A stretch of DNA of 64,000 bases from Burkholderia sp. Nafp2/4-1b. GTDB taxonomy: Bacteria; Pseudomonadota; Gammaproteobacteria; Burkholderiales; Burkholderiaceae. The position numbers and the translations under genes are program-made. The notes beneath the pieces are model-generated. The model made no database searches, was not told where the DNA came from, and saw only the letters and a program-made list of their open reading frames with translations. Location of the stretch: assembly GCF_003635165.1 (NCBI RefSeq), contig NZ_ML058616.1:62001-126000 (forward strand), in the 5' to 3' direction. This document shows positions 52,268 through 59,594 of this stretch, in pieces (positions within the stretch are counted from its first letter, which is position 1; every line of letters begins with the position of its first letter).

Positions 52268-52648
52268 GCGGCTCTCCTTCGAATGCGGGCATTGCTGCGG
52301 GAGAGCCGACTTTACGAGCTTTGCGCGCGGCGGGAGCGAACTTATCCTGCGAAGCTATCGACGCTGTTTCGGCTTTGCTTTCCACGTTCGATTGGATCGC
52401 GCGTCCGGTCGGGTGACGATTGTCGTGCGGGGGCAGGCCATTGCCGCGTGTGCCCGGCACCGGTGAGTCGATACGAGATCGCAGCAAACGTTCTAGACGT
52501 TTGGATACTCCGCACATCCAGGGTGAAATCGACAAAAACCGTGAGGCCTGAAAGACATTCGGACTACCGCGTTTTTAGTACCTATCTGATTGCTGCGCCC
52601 GATGCCACCGTGATAATTCTTCATCTGTTGCGAAAACAGGTGAGGAGC
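52268..52648. other. 381-bp spacer at the left edge of the AT-richer insert
   Basis: Nothing coding is supported. Bases turn noticeably less GC-rich from about 52.5 kb on. A dyad, AAACGT-TCTAG-ACGTTT (52486-52502), lies close to this change. No insertion sequence or integrase remnant was seen. The tauA-side promoter must lie in the left part. Confidence 0.55.
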
Positions 52649-53200
52649 ATGAAACGTTACTTGCTTAAGGTGGGCGACAAGTCAACTACGGGCGGCATCG
52701 TCATCGAGGGGATAGACAGTTGCATGCATCACGGCACGGCGCTGACTTTTGTTGGCGCTCAAGTCGTTTGTAACGCGTGCCAATCCACGGGTGTCATCGC
52801 GGCTCAAGGCCCTCGTTGGCCCGATCACATGATGGGCAAAGAACAAGCTCTTGATGGCGACTTGTGCCTTTGCAAATGTCATCCTCCTCCGGTGATGATC
52901 GCCTCCCAAACCGATAGCTTTCATAGCTTCGAGTCTCACAACCTCGCCGAGATGGGATACGGACCTTCCGGGCAATCTCTGACGGAAGAGTACCGAGGCA
53001 ACTGCGATGAGCGCGTGCGCGTGCTCGACGGCAATAATCAACCTGTTTGCAGTTCGCCCTATCACATTCGCACGTCAGCAGGCGCGATCTACAAGGGGCT
53101 GACCGATTCCCAAGGTTACTGTCCTCGTGTCTACACGAAGGATGAGTCTAAGCTGGACATCGCAGTAGGTCTGCAAGCTCTGGAGCGGTGGGATCAATGA
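52649..53200 (+). CDS. PAAR-domain protein
   Basis: This encodes a 183-residue protein whose N-terminal part reads MKRYLLKVGDKSTTGGIVIEG, then CMHHGTALTFVGAQVVCNAC and GPRW. This is the PAAR-type pattern found at the tip of type VI secretion spikes, where His and Cys residues bind zinc. The C-terminal third (about 110-183, RVRVLDGNNQPVCSSPYHIRTSAGAIYKGLTDSQG) is a second small domain that could link to cargo. The ATG at 52649 has a perfect GAGGAG site. It overlaps the next gene by four bases (ATGA), so both are coupled. A vgrG gene is absent from the window. Confidence 0.82.
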   Translation: MKRYLLKVGDKSTTGGIVIEGIDSCMHHGTALTFVGAQVVCNACQSTGVIAAQGPRWPDHMMGKEQALDGDLCLCKCHPPPVMIASQTDSFHSFESHNLAEMGYGPSGQSLTEEYRGNCDERVRVLDGNNQPVCSSPYHIRTSAGAIYKGLTDSQGYCPRVYTKDESKLDIAVGLQALERWDQ

Positions 53201-54111
53201 GCAACTTCGTGTATCGAACAACGACAAACACTACCGCTGACTCCAAGTATGATGTCCTCGGGCATCACATGCCTGCTCGCATTTTCTTCTTTGTTACAGT
53301 CGAAGAAGTCGGCAAGGATGGCATGCTGGTCCGTCGCACGTACAGCACGATCAACGATCCATATCTCAAACAACTTGAACTCTCACCCCTTGGTGAGATG
53401 CGCGAGGTCTATCCAGAAAAATATGGTCTGTGGAGCAAGGGCGGTCCCACAGCACCAGGAAGTGTTGTGGAGCACGTGCTGGAATACGAGAAGCTGACTT
53501 CTTATGCCTCTGCCAGCAGCATCTATCCTCAAGGCACGGGGAGAATGGCAGGCAAGGCAGTGTATGTCGACATCGCCAAGGCCAAGCGAGCAGGTGCGAA
53601 GCTCGTCGCAACCGATGAGATTGTTCAGGCCATCGATGAGTATGCTGCCAAGGCCCGCTCAAAGGACAGACGATGGGCGGAACATATCAAGCAAAAAGTC
53701 TTGACCATGGATAAGGAGGTTCTGGTTCAGCCACGGCCAATGGTGCCCGGTGAAGGCGTGTTCTCACAGCGTGGCTTGGCTATCAGCCTCGGCATCGTCA
53801 AATACGCTCGTGTTGTGCGGGTTGTCGGCCTCGCTTTTACCGGCTATGACCTCTCGGTTGCATCCAACGAATCCATTCGTCTAAAGTCCATTCGTCCTCT
53901 GGAAAAGGAAGTCATTCGCCAGGCCGGGGGATGGGCAGGGAGTTGGGCAGGCGCCGTTGCTGGAGCCAGGGTAGGAGCTACAGCGGGTGCGATGGTCGGT
54001 ATTGAACTCGGGCCTGGTGCCGTAATAACCGGGGCCATTGGCGGCATCCTCTTTGGCGCTATCGGCTATTTCGGCGGCTCGATGATTGCCGATCAGATTC
54101 CAGATAAATGA
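53197..54111 (+). CDS. Putative T6SS membrane-acting effector (glycine zipper)
   Basis: This encodes a 304-residue protein of unknown family. Residues 1-200 are a mixed region without cysteines and a central charged helix (IVQAIDEYAAKARSKDRRWAEHIKQK). From about residue 205, KYARVVRVVGLAFTGYD looks like a membrane helix, and residues ~245-300 form a Gly/Ala-rich zipper, GGWAGSWAGAVAGARVGATAGAMVG and GAVITGAIGGILFGAIGYFGG. Two such segments would suit insertion in a membrane, as in pore-forming effectors. Being coupled to the PAAR gene (ATGA overlap) makes a type VI effector role likely. The true toxic activity is inferred. Confidence 0.68.
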   Translation: MSNFVYRTTTNTTADSKYDVLGHHMPARIFFFVTVEEVGKDGMLVRRTYSTINDPYLKQLELSPLGEMREVYPEKYGLWSKGGPTAPGSVVEHVLEYEKLTSYASASSIYPQGTGRMAGKAVYVDIAKAKRAGAKLVATDEIVQAIDEYAAKARSKDRRWAEHIKQKVLTMDKEVLVQPRPMVPGEGVFSQRGLAISLGIVKYARVVRVVGLAFTGYDLSVASNESIRLKSIRPLEKEVIRQAGGWAGSWAGAVAGARVGATAGAMVGIELGPGAVITGAIGGILFGAIGYFGGSMIADQIPDK

Positions 54112-54124
54112 TGAGGGAGGAGAT

Positions 54125-54793
54125 GTGTCTTTCTTCAAGCGCAAGGTTGAAGAGTTGCAAACGAAACGTGCGGAACGGGAAAGTCTGAAGAGCCTGGAAG
54201 ACGCCTTTGGAAAGTCGCTCGGTGAATTGCAAACCATTTTCGGTTCCGGTGCGCTCGATCCAGAACAGCAGAAACTTCCTGCCTATCCCAAGCCGATATA
54301 TCAAGGCGATGCAGGTATCAATGCTTTTGGGCTGGTCCATCACGTTCAGCCTTGCGAGTTTCCGGCTTTTCTCAATCTCGTGCGGCAAGGCAGGGACGAG
54401 ATCACCTATTTTCACTTCATCCGCGAAGTCAACACGCATTCGCTGAGTACCATCATTTCCCCCACATGGAGATTTGCAGAGCGAGTCGTGCGCTTGCTCT
54501 CCAACGATGTTGAACTGATTGCAAAGCTCTCGGAGCAGGGCTTCCAGCCCACCCCGCCGTGGATCACGTTGTATGAGTTCGGACCGGTTCTGCATATCAG
54601 TCAGGGCGATCCTCACTACTGGCTGAACCATGTATGGGACTCGTTCTGGGAAAGCCTGAGCCTGGATGAACAGACGAGATTTCTGGAAGAAGGCAGGAAA
54701 GAGACTAGCGCTTATATCTCGGCCGAGGATTGGGAACTGTGGGTCGAGAGTATCAGAATGCGCGATGTCCGGTTTCGCAAGCTTGACGACTAA
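54125..54793 (+). CDS. Unknown protein, candidate immunity factor
   Basis: This encodes a 222-residue protein I do not recognise. It starts at a GTG after GGAGGAGAT, 13 bp past the previous stop codon, and begins MSFFKRKVEELQTKRAERESLKSLEDAF, an amphipathic helical start, then a mixed domain rich in aromatic residues (VWDSFWESLSLDEQTRFLEEGRKE). No signal peptide or membrane segment is seen, so it should be cytoplasmic unless the N-terminal helix acts as an anchor. By position it is the expected immunity partner of the effector; that is inference. Confidence 0.55.
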   Translation: MSFFKRKVEELQTKRAERESLKSLEDAFGKSLGELQTIFGSGALDPEQQKLPAYPKPIYQGDAGINAFGLVHHVQPCEFPAFLNLVRQGRDEITYFHFIREVNTHSLSTIISPTWRFAERVVRLLSNDVELIAKLSEQGFQPTPPWITLYEFGPVLHISQGDPHYWLNHVWDSFWESLSLDEQTRFLEEGRKETSAYISAEDWELWVESIRMRDVRFRKLDD

Positions 54794-55033
54794 AAGCCCG
54801 CTTCCGGTAGTGGGCCGATGCGACGTGATGGCAGCGTGCTTATCCAAGCTAGTCTCTGCAGCTATGGCTGATTCACGAGGATCGATGACAGACGCGACAC
54901 TTGCCATGACGGAGGGTGAAGGCGAAATGACGGAAGATCGACCGGATGCCGACTGCCGGTGGGAACGCTAGCGAACTCACGCTGCGCTGGAAGCCGATGC
55001 CTCGCTTCGTCAGGATAGGGAGACAGAGAAATG

Positions 55034-55066
55034 CATAAAAAAACCCGCGAAGCGGGTCTTTTTATG
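55034..55066. terminator. Bidirectional terminator downstream of lipA
   Basis: A 6-bp core stem ACCCGC/GCGGGT (55043-55048 with 55052-55057) with 3-nt loop is flanked by matching A and T runs on both sides, so it works in either direction. It lies between the T6SS-like gene set (plus strand) and lipA (minus strand). Confidence 0.85.
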
Positions 55067-55086
55067 TGTTGAGCGCCAGCGAGCGG

Positions 55087-56079
55087 TCAAACCACCCCCG
55101 CCCCATGCGCCTGCAGATCGGCGTGATAGCTCGACCGCACCATCGCGCCGACGGCCGCGTGCGTGAAGCCCATCTTGTACGCCTCTTCCTCGTACATCTT
55201 GAACGTGTCCGGATGCACGTACGCACGCACCGGCAAGTGGTGCTCCGACGGCTGCAGGTACTGGCCGATCGTCAGCATGTCGACGTCGTGCGCGCGCAGG
55301 TCGCGCATCACCTGCAGGATTTCCTCTTCGGTTTCGCCGAGGCCGACCATCAGGCCCGACTTCGTCGCGACGTCCGGATGCAGCGCCTTGAAGTCCTTCA
55401 AGAGCTTCAGCGAATGCGCGTAGTCCGAACCCGGGCGCGCTTCCTTGTACAGGCGCGGCACCGTTTCGAGGTTGTGGTTCATCACGTCGGGCGGCGCGGC
55501 GTTCAGGATCGAGATCGCGCGGTCGAGACGGCCGCGGAAGTCCGGCGTCAGAATCTCGATGCGCGTCTCCGGCGACTGCTCGCGCACTTCGCGGATGCAC
55601 TCGACGAAGTGGGCGGCACCGCCGTCGCGCAGGTCGTCGCGGTCGACGCTCGTGATCACCACGTACTTCAGCTTGAGTGCTGCGATCGTGCGCGCGAGGT
55701 TCTTCGGTTCGTCCGCGTCGAGCGGATCGGGACGGCCGTGGCCGACGTCGCAGAACGGGCAGCGGCGCGTGCACTTGTCGCCCATGATCATGAACGTCGC
55801 GGTGCCCTTGCCGAAGCATTCGCCGATGTTCGGGCAGCTCGCTTCCTCGCACACGGTGTGCAGGTTGTGCTCGCGCAGGATCGTCTTGATCTCGTTGAAG
55901 CGCGAGCTGCCGGTGGCCGCCTTCACGCGGATCCACTCCGGCTTCTTCAGCTTCTCGATCGGAATGACCTTGATCGGGATGCGCGCCGTCTTCGCCTGCG
56001 CCTTCTGCTTGGCGGTCGGATCGTAGGCAGCGGTCGCGGCCGAATCGGCCGGTGCGGGAGAAGCGGTAACGTCAGTCAT
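55087..56079 (-). CDS. lipA: Lipoyl synthase
   Basis: This encodes a 330-residue radical SAM enzyme that inserts two sulfurs into octanoyl-carrier protein. The radical SAM cluster is CTRRCPFC and the auxiliary cluster is CEEASCPNIGEC (about 95-110), both intact. FMIMGDKCTRRCPFCDVGHGRP and SSYHADLQAHGAGVV are also typical. The N-terminal 35 residues are a longer Ala/Pro/Lys region than in E. coli. It overlaps lipB by eight bases (ATGACTGA), so translation is coupled. Confidence 0.96.
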   Translation of the reverse strand: MTDVTASPAPADSAATAAYDPTAKQKAQAKTARIPIKVIPIEKLKKPEWIRVKAATGSSRFNEIKTILREHNLHTVCEEASCPNIGECFGKGTATFMIMGDKCTRRCPFCDVGHGRPDPLDADEPKNLARTIAALKLKYVVITSVDRDDLRDGGAAHFVECIREVREQSPETRIEILTPDFRGRLDRAISILNAAPPDVMNHNLETVPRLYKEARPGSDYAHSLKLLKDFKALHPDVATKSGLMVGLGETEEEILQVMRDLRAHDVDMLTIGQYLQPSEHHLPVRAYVHPDTFKMYEEEAYKMGFTHAAVGAMVRSSYHADLQAHGAGVV

Positions 56080-56827
56080 TCGAATGTTCCAGTGCCTGCG
56101 GCTTGTCGGCGGCCGCGGATGCGCCATCGAGGTTGGCAATCAGACGCCCCACCAGCGTGTGGGCGACGTCGTTCCAGTCGGCGGCAACCTCGAGGCTCGC
56201 CATGTCGACGGTTTCCAGTCCGGCATAGCCGCACGGGTTGATCGCAAGAAACGGGCGCAGATCCATCTTCACGTTCAGGCTCAGCCCGTGATAGCTGCAG
56301 CCGTTGCGGATCTTCAGGCCGAGGGCCGCGATTTTCGCGCCTTCGTGCACGCCGGACGCCACGTAGATCCCGGGCGCGCCCGCCTTGCGGACCGAAGCGA
56401 GATTATACGCCGCGAGGGTTTCGATCACGGCCTCCTCGATCTTCGTCACGAGCGTGCGCACCATCAGCTTGCGCCGGCGCAGGTCCAGCAGCAGGTAGAC
56501 GACGATCTGGCCGGGGCCGTGGTAAGTGATCTGTCCGCCGCGGTCGACCTTCACGAGCGGAACGCCGCTGTCGGCCACCAGCAGGTGGGCCGGGTCGCCG
56601 GCCTGGCCGAGCGTATAGACGGGAGGATGCTCGACGACCCAGATTTCGTCGCCGGTGTCGGCCGTGCGCGAATCGGTGAACGCGCGCATCGCGTCGAAGC
56701 TCGTCTGGTAAGCCTCGCTGCCTCGCCAGCGCACGGTGACCGGCACGACGGGCTCGACCGGGGACCCGGCGGGCGATGCGGAAACAGCGACAGGCGTGGA
56801 CACGATGGCAACCGGCGAGACGGACAA
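56072..56827 (-). CDS. lipB: Octanoyl-[acyl carrier protein] transferase LipB
   Basis: This encodes a 251-residue LipB that transfers octanoate from acyl carrier protein to lipoyl domains. The family signature is VDRGGQITYHGPGQIVVYLLLDLRRR; the catalytic Lys is in IAALGLKIRNG and Cys in INPCGYAGLE. The N-terminal ~40 residues are extra (Pro/Ala/Val-rich) compared with E. coli. The start is uncertain: I used a TTG at 56827 (MSVSPVAIVST), an in-frame GTG lies at 56803. The gene overlaps lipA. A hairpin at 56878-56898 separates it from DUF2917. Confidence 0.92.
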   Translation of the reverse strand: MSVSPVAIVSTPVAVSASPAGSPVEPVVPVTVRWRGSEAYQTSFDAMRAFTDSRTADTGDEIWVVEHPPVYTLGQAGDPAHLLVADSGVPLVKVDRGGQITYHGPGQIVVYLLLDLRRRKLMVRTLVTKIEEAVIETLAAYNLASVRKAGAPGIYVASGVHEGAKIAALGLKIRNGCSYHGLSLNVKMDLRPFLAINPCGYAGLETVDMASLEVAADWNDVAHTLVGRLIANLDGASAAADKPQALEHSND

Positions 56828-56877
56828 TGGGCGGTAGTTTACCGAAAACCCATGGGTCTCGCCGGATGTGGAAAAGG

Positions 56878-56898
56878 GACGGATGCCGGGCATCCGTC
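56878..56898 (-). terminator. Hairpin between DUF2917 and lipB
   Basis: A 9-bp perfect stem (56878-56886 with 56890-56898), 3-nt loop, is followed on the minus strand by CCCTTTTCC. It lies 15 bp past the DUF2917 stop codon and 50 bp before the lipB start, so it may end DUF2917 transcription. Confidence 0.55.
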
Positions 56899-56912
56899 GG
56901 AGGAAAACCGCG

Positions 56913-57239
56913 TCAGACGGTGCGCCAGCCGTCATGGAGCAGCGCATTCACGCGGTTGCGCAGCCGTGCCAGCACACCGCGCGCGACTTCACCGGCCGGC
57001 CGCGATACCGAGAACGCGACGTGCGCGCCCTGCCCGCTTTCCGCGCTGAGCCACAGGCGCTCGCCGCGGCGCAGCCGGAGGGTCTCGCCGTCGACCAGGA
57101 AGTAGTCTTCGACGTCGTTGCTGCGCGTCGCCCACACCGGTCCGCAATGCACCGTCAGCCGCGTGCTGCGTTGCACCCTCATCGGCACGGTTTCGCCCGC
57201 GGGGATTTCGAAGGTGATGCTTGAAGAGATTTCTTGCAT
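56913..57239 (-). CDS. DUF2917 protein
   Basis: This encodes a 108-residue protein of the DUF2917 family. The pattern is EIPAGETVPMRVQRSTRLTVHCGPVWATRS and LRLRRGERLWLSAE, suggesting a small beta-rich fold. It starts at the ATG at 57239 after GGAG; a TTG at 57254 is in frame. It is divergent from the GcvA-like LysR gene, a common pairing in Burkholderia. Its function is unknown. Confidence 0.85.
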   Translation of the reverse strand: MQEISSSITFEIPAGETVPMRVQRSTRLTVHCGPVWATRSNDVEDYFLVDGETLRLRRGERLWLSAESGQGAHVAFSVSRPAGEVARGVLARLRNRVNALLHDGWRTV

Positions 57240-57309
57240 GATCGACTCCGCCAAAAGTTGCTCCGATGGCTACAATCGTAGTCACCCCAAGGCGCCCGAC
57301 CAAACGACC

Positions 57310-57336
57310 AATTTTCACGTCGATGTGAGGAAAATT
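57310..57336. promoter_or_regulatory. Inverted repeat operator candidate for the GcvA-like regulator
   Basis: AATTTTCAC and GTG-a-GGAAAATT form an imperfect dyad (57310-57319 with 57324-57336) six bases before the LysR start codon. It could let the regulator control itself and DUF2917. Confidence 0.5.
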
Positions 57337-57341
57337 AGCAA

Positions 57342-58328
57342 ATGGACCTCCGCCAGCTGCCTGCGCTGAATGCGATTCGCGCGTTCGAAGCCGCGGCCCG
57401 TCACGAGAACTTCTCCCGCGCCGCCGACGAGCTGTACGTCACGCACGGCGCGGTCAGCCACCGGGTGCGCGCGCTCGAGGAGGAACTCGGCGTGCAGCTG
57501 TTCACGCGCAACGGCAAGCGGCTGTGCCTGACCGACGCCGGGATGCGCTACGCGCAGCAGGTGCGCACCGCGCTGATGGTGATCGCCGACGCGACGCGCG
57601 AGGTGCGTGCAAGCGACCGCGGACGGCGGCTGGTGGTGTCGATGCTGTCGTCGTTCGCCGCGCGCTTCATCACGCCGCGCATCGGCACGTTCATCGAGCG
57701 GCATCCGGAAATCGACGTCGAGCTGCAGTCGACCAACACGCTCACCGATTTCGCGCGCGACGACGTCGATCTCGCGATCCGCTTCGGTTCCGGCAGCTAT
57801 CCTGGGCTGCATGTCGAGCCGCTGTTCGAGGAGGTGTTCTTTCCGGCGTGCGCGCCGACGCTGAACGGCGGCAAGCTGCCGCAGACGCCCGCCGATCTCG
57901 CGCACTACAACCTGCTGCGCTCGGACGACGAGCTGTGGCGGCCGTGGTTCGACGCGGCCGGGCTCGATACGCTGACCGAGCCGAAACGGGGGATTCTGTA
58001 CCAGGATTCGTCGAACCTGCTGCTGGCCGCGATCGACGGCCAGGGCATCGCGCTGGTGCGGCGCTCGCTCGCAGTGCACGACCTGCTGGACGGCCGGCTC
58101 GTGCGCCTGTTCGACATCGACGGGCAAAGCCCGTGGCATTATTTTTTCGTGTGTCCGCCGCCGCTCGTGAACACGCCGCGCGTGCAGGCGTTCAGGACCT
58201 GGCTGCTGCAGGAAGTCGCCGACTACAAGCGGCTGTGCGACGAACTGGACGCGCGCCGCGCGGCGGGGAAGACCCCCGCTGAGTGCGCGCAGGAAGGAGG
58301 ATGGAAAGCAGTTACAGCACGACCTTGA
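57342..58328 (+). CDS. GcvA-like LysR regulator
   Basis: This encodes a 328-residue LysR-type regulator of the GcvA group. The helix-turn-helix region is NFSRAADELYVTHGAVSHRVRALEEELG, and the effector domain contains MLSSFAARFITPRIGTF and DVDLAIRFGSGSYPGLHVEPLFEEVFFPACAP. A basic tail of ~30 residues ends the protein. It reads divergently from DUF2917 and its end overlaps the DUF493 gene by 17 bp (convergent ends). Glycine control is not implied by any neighbour here. Confidence 0.88.
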   Translation: MDLRQLPALNAIRAFEAAARHENFSRAADELYVTHGAVSHRVRALEEELGVQLFTRNGKRLCLTDAGMRYAQQVRTALMVIADATREVRASDRGRRLVVSMLSSFAARFITPRIGTFIERHPEIDVELQSTNTLTDFARDDVDLAIRFGSGSYPGLHVEPLFEEVFFPACAPTLNGGKLPQTPADLAHYNLLRSDDELWRPWFDAAGLDTLTEPKRGILYQDSSNLLLAAIDGQGIALVRRSLAVHDLLDGRLVRLFDIDGQSPWHYFFVCPPPLVNTPRVQAFRTWLLQEVADYKRLCDELDARRAAGKTPAECAQEGGWKAVTARP

Positions 58329-58620
58329 CCATCGGATGGCCGGTCAGTGCGCGGTAGATGTCGTCGAGTTGTGCCTGGCTGGTCGCGCGCACGGTGATCG
58401 TGAGGCCGGTGTAGTTGCCGCCGCTCGATGCGCGCTCTTCGATCTTCTCGACGTCGATCTCGTTGTCGTGAACGGCCACGACCTTGAAGATCGTGTCCTT
58501 GAACTCCGGGTGCGCCTTGCCCATGATCTTGATCGGGAAATCGCACGGAAACTCCAGCAGCGACTCCTTCCGTGCATCGATCGCGCCGGTGACTTCGACG
58601 GTTTTGGTCGGTTCGCTCAT
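58312..58620 (-). CDS. YbeD-like DUF493 protein
   Basis: This encodes a 102-residue DUF493/YbeD protein, a small ACT-like fold, probably regulatory. Family elements are LEFPCDFPIKIMGKAHPEF and GGNYTGLTITVRATSQAQLDDIYRALTGHPMVKVVL. The ATG at 58620 overlaps the stop codon of the aminotransferase gene (TGATG), so translation is coupled. In E. coli the homolog lies between dacA and lipB, and the same neighbours are present here. Confidence 0.9.
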   Translation of the reverse strand: MSEPTKTVEVTGAIDARKESLLEFPCDFPIKIMGKAHPEFKDTIFKVVAVHDNEIDVEKIEERASSGGNYTGLTITVRATSQAQLDDIYRALTGHPMVKVVL

Positions 58621-59546
58621 CACTTTCTCCGGGTTAGGTCAAACTGTTCAAACTCGCGTGCCTTCGCACGCTGGTACGCGTCGTACAACGCCGCGAACAC
58701 GGGGCCCGGCTTGCCGCCCTGCACGGGCAGGTCGTCGAGCGACGTGACGGGCAAGATTTCCTTCGTGGCCGACGTGATCATGATCTCGTCCGCCGTGCGC
58801 AGTTCGACCTCGCTGATCTCGCGCGCGGTGAACGGAATCCCGCATTCGTCGGCCAGCTGCTCGACCAGCGCGTAGCGGATCCCTTCGAGGATCCTGTTGC
58901 TGCGCGGCGGCGCGAACAGTTCGCCGTTCTTCACGACCCACACGTTCGACGAAGACCCTTCGGTCACGTTGTCGTCGCGCAGCTGGATCGTCTCGAACGC
59001 GTCGCGTTCGGCCGCATGCTGCGCCATCAACACGTTGCCGAGCAGCGAAATCGACTTGATGTCGCAATGCAGCCAGCGGCGATCCTCGGCCGTCACGCAG
59101 CGCACGCCCACCGCGCGCTCCTCTGCCGACGGCAGGCGCAGCGGGCTCGTCATCGCGAACACCGTCGGCACCGCGTTCGCCGGAAACGCGTGGCCGCGCT
59201 TCGCGACGCCGCGCGTTACCTGCAGGTAGACGAGCGCGTTGGCGTCGACGAGGCCTTCCGCATTCGCGGCGAGCACACGCTCGATCAGCGCGCGCCAGCC
59301 GGCGGCGTCGTGCGGATTGGCGATGCCGATCTTCTTCAGGCTGCGCGCGAGCCGCTCCAGATGCTGTTCGATCCGGAACGGCACGTGCGCGCCGTCGTGC
59401 GCATAAACGGGGACAACTTCATACACGCCATCGCCGAAGATGAACCCGCGGTCGAGCACCGGCACCCGGGCTTCCGACAGCGGTACCAGTTCCTCCTGCG
59501 ATGACACGCTGAGGTAGACGATCGGTTCGAATTCGGCTTGGCTCAT
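58620..59546 (-). CDS. D-amino-acid aminotransferase
   Basis: This encodes a 308-residue class IV pyridoxal-phosphate aminotransferase of the D-amino-acid type (Dat/YfbE-like), making or consuming D-alanine and D-glutamate. The PLP Lys is in DIKSISLLGNVLMAQ, and VLDRGFIFGDGVYEVVPVY and VTEGSSSNVWVVKNGELFAP match the family. It lies 48 bp after the PBP5-type gene and is coupled to DUF493. A role in D-amino-acid turnover near cell-wall maturation is inferred; a branched-chain or lyase variant cannot be excluded. Confidence 0.85.
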   Translation of the reverse strand: MSQAEFEPIVYLSVSSQEELVPLSEARVPVLDRGFIFGDGVYEVVPVYAHDGAHVPFRIEQHLERLARSLKKIGIANPHDAAGWRALIERVLAANAEGLVDANALVYLQVTRGVAKRGHAFPANAVPTVFAMTSPLRLPSAEERAVGVRCVTAEDRRWLHCDIKSISLLGNVLMAQHAAERDAFETIQLRDDNVTEGSSSNVWVVKNGELFAPPRSNRILEGIRYALVEQLADECGIPFTAREISEVELRTADEIMITSATKEILPVTSLDDLPVQGGKPGPVFAALYDAYQRAKAREFEQFDLTRRK

Positions 59547-59594
59547 GGCTATACCAGATGGGGATGAAGTCGTGAAAACAAAGGCCCGTCGCGC

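Noticed and set aside
54666..54971. A 101-codon open frame after the unknown gene.
   Set aside because: It overlaps the third insert gene in another frame and shows no ribosome site or recognisable pattern.
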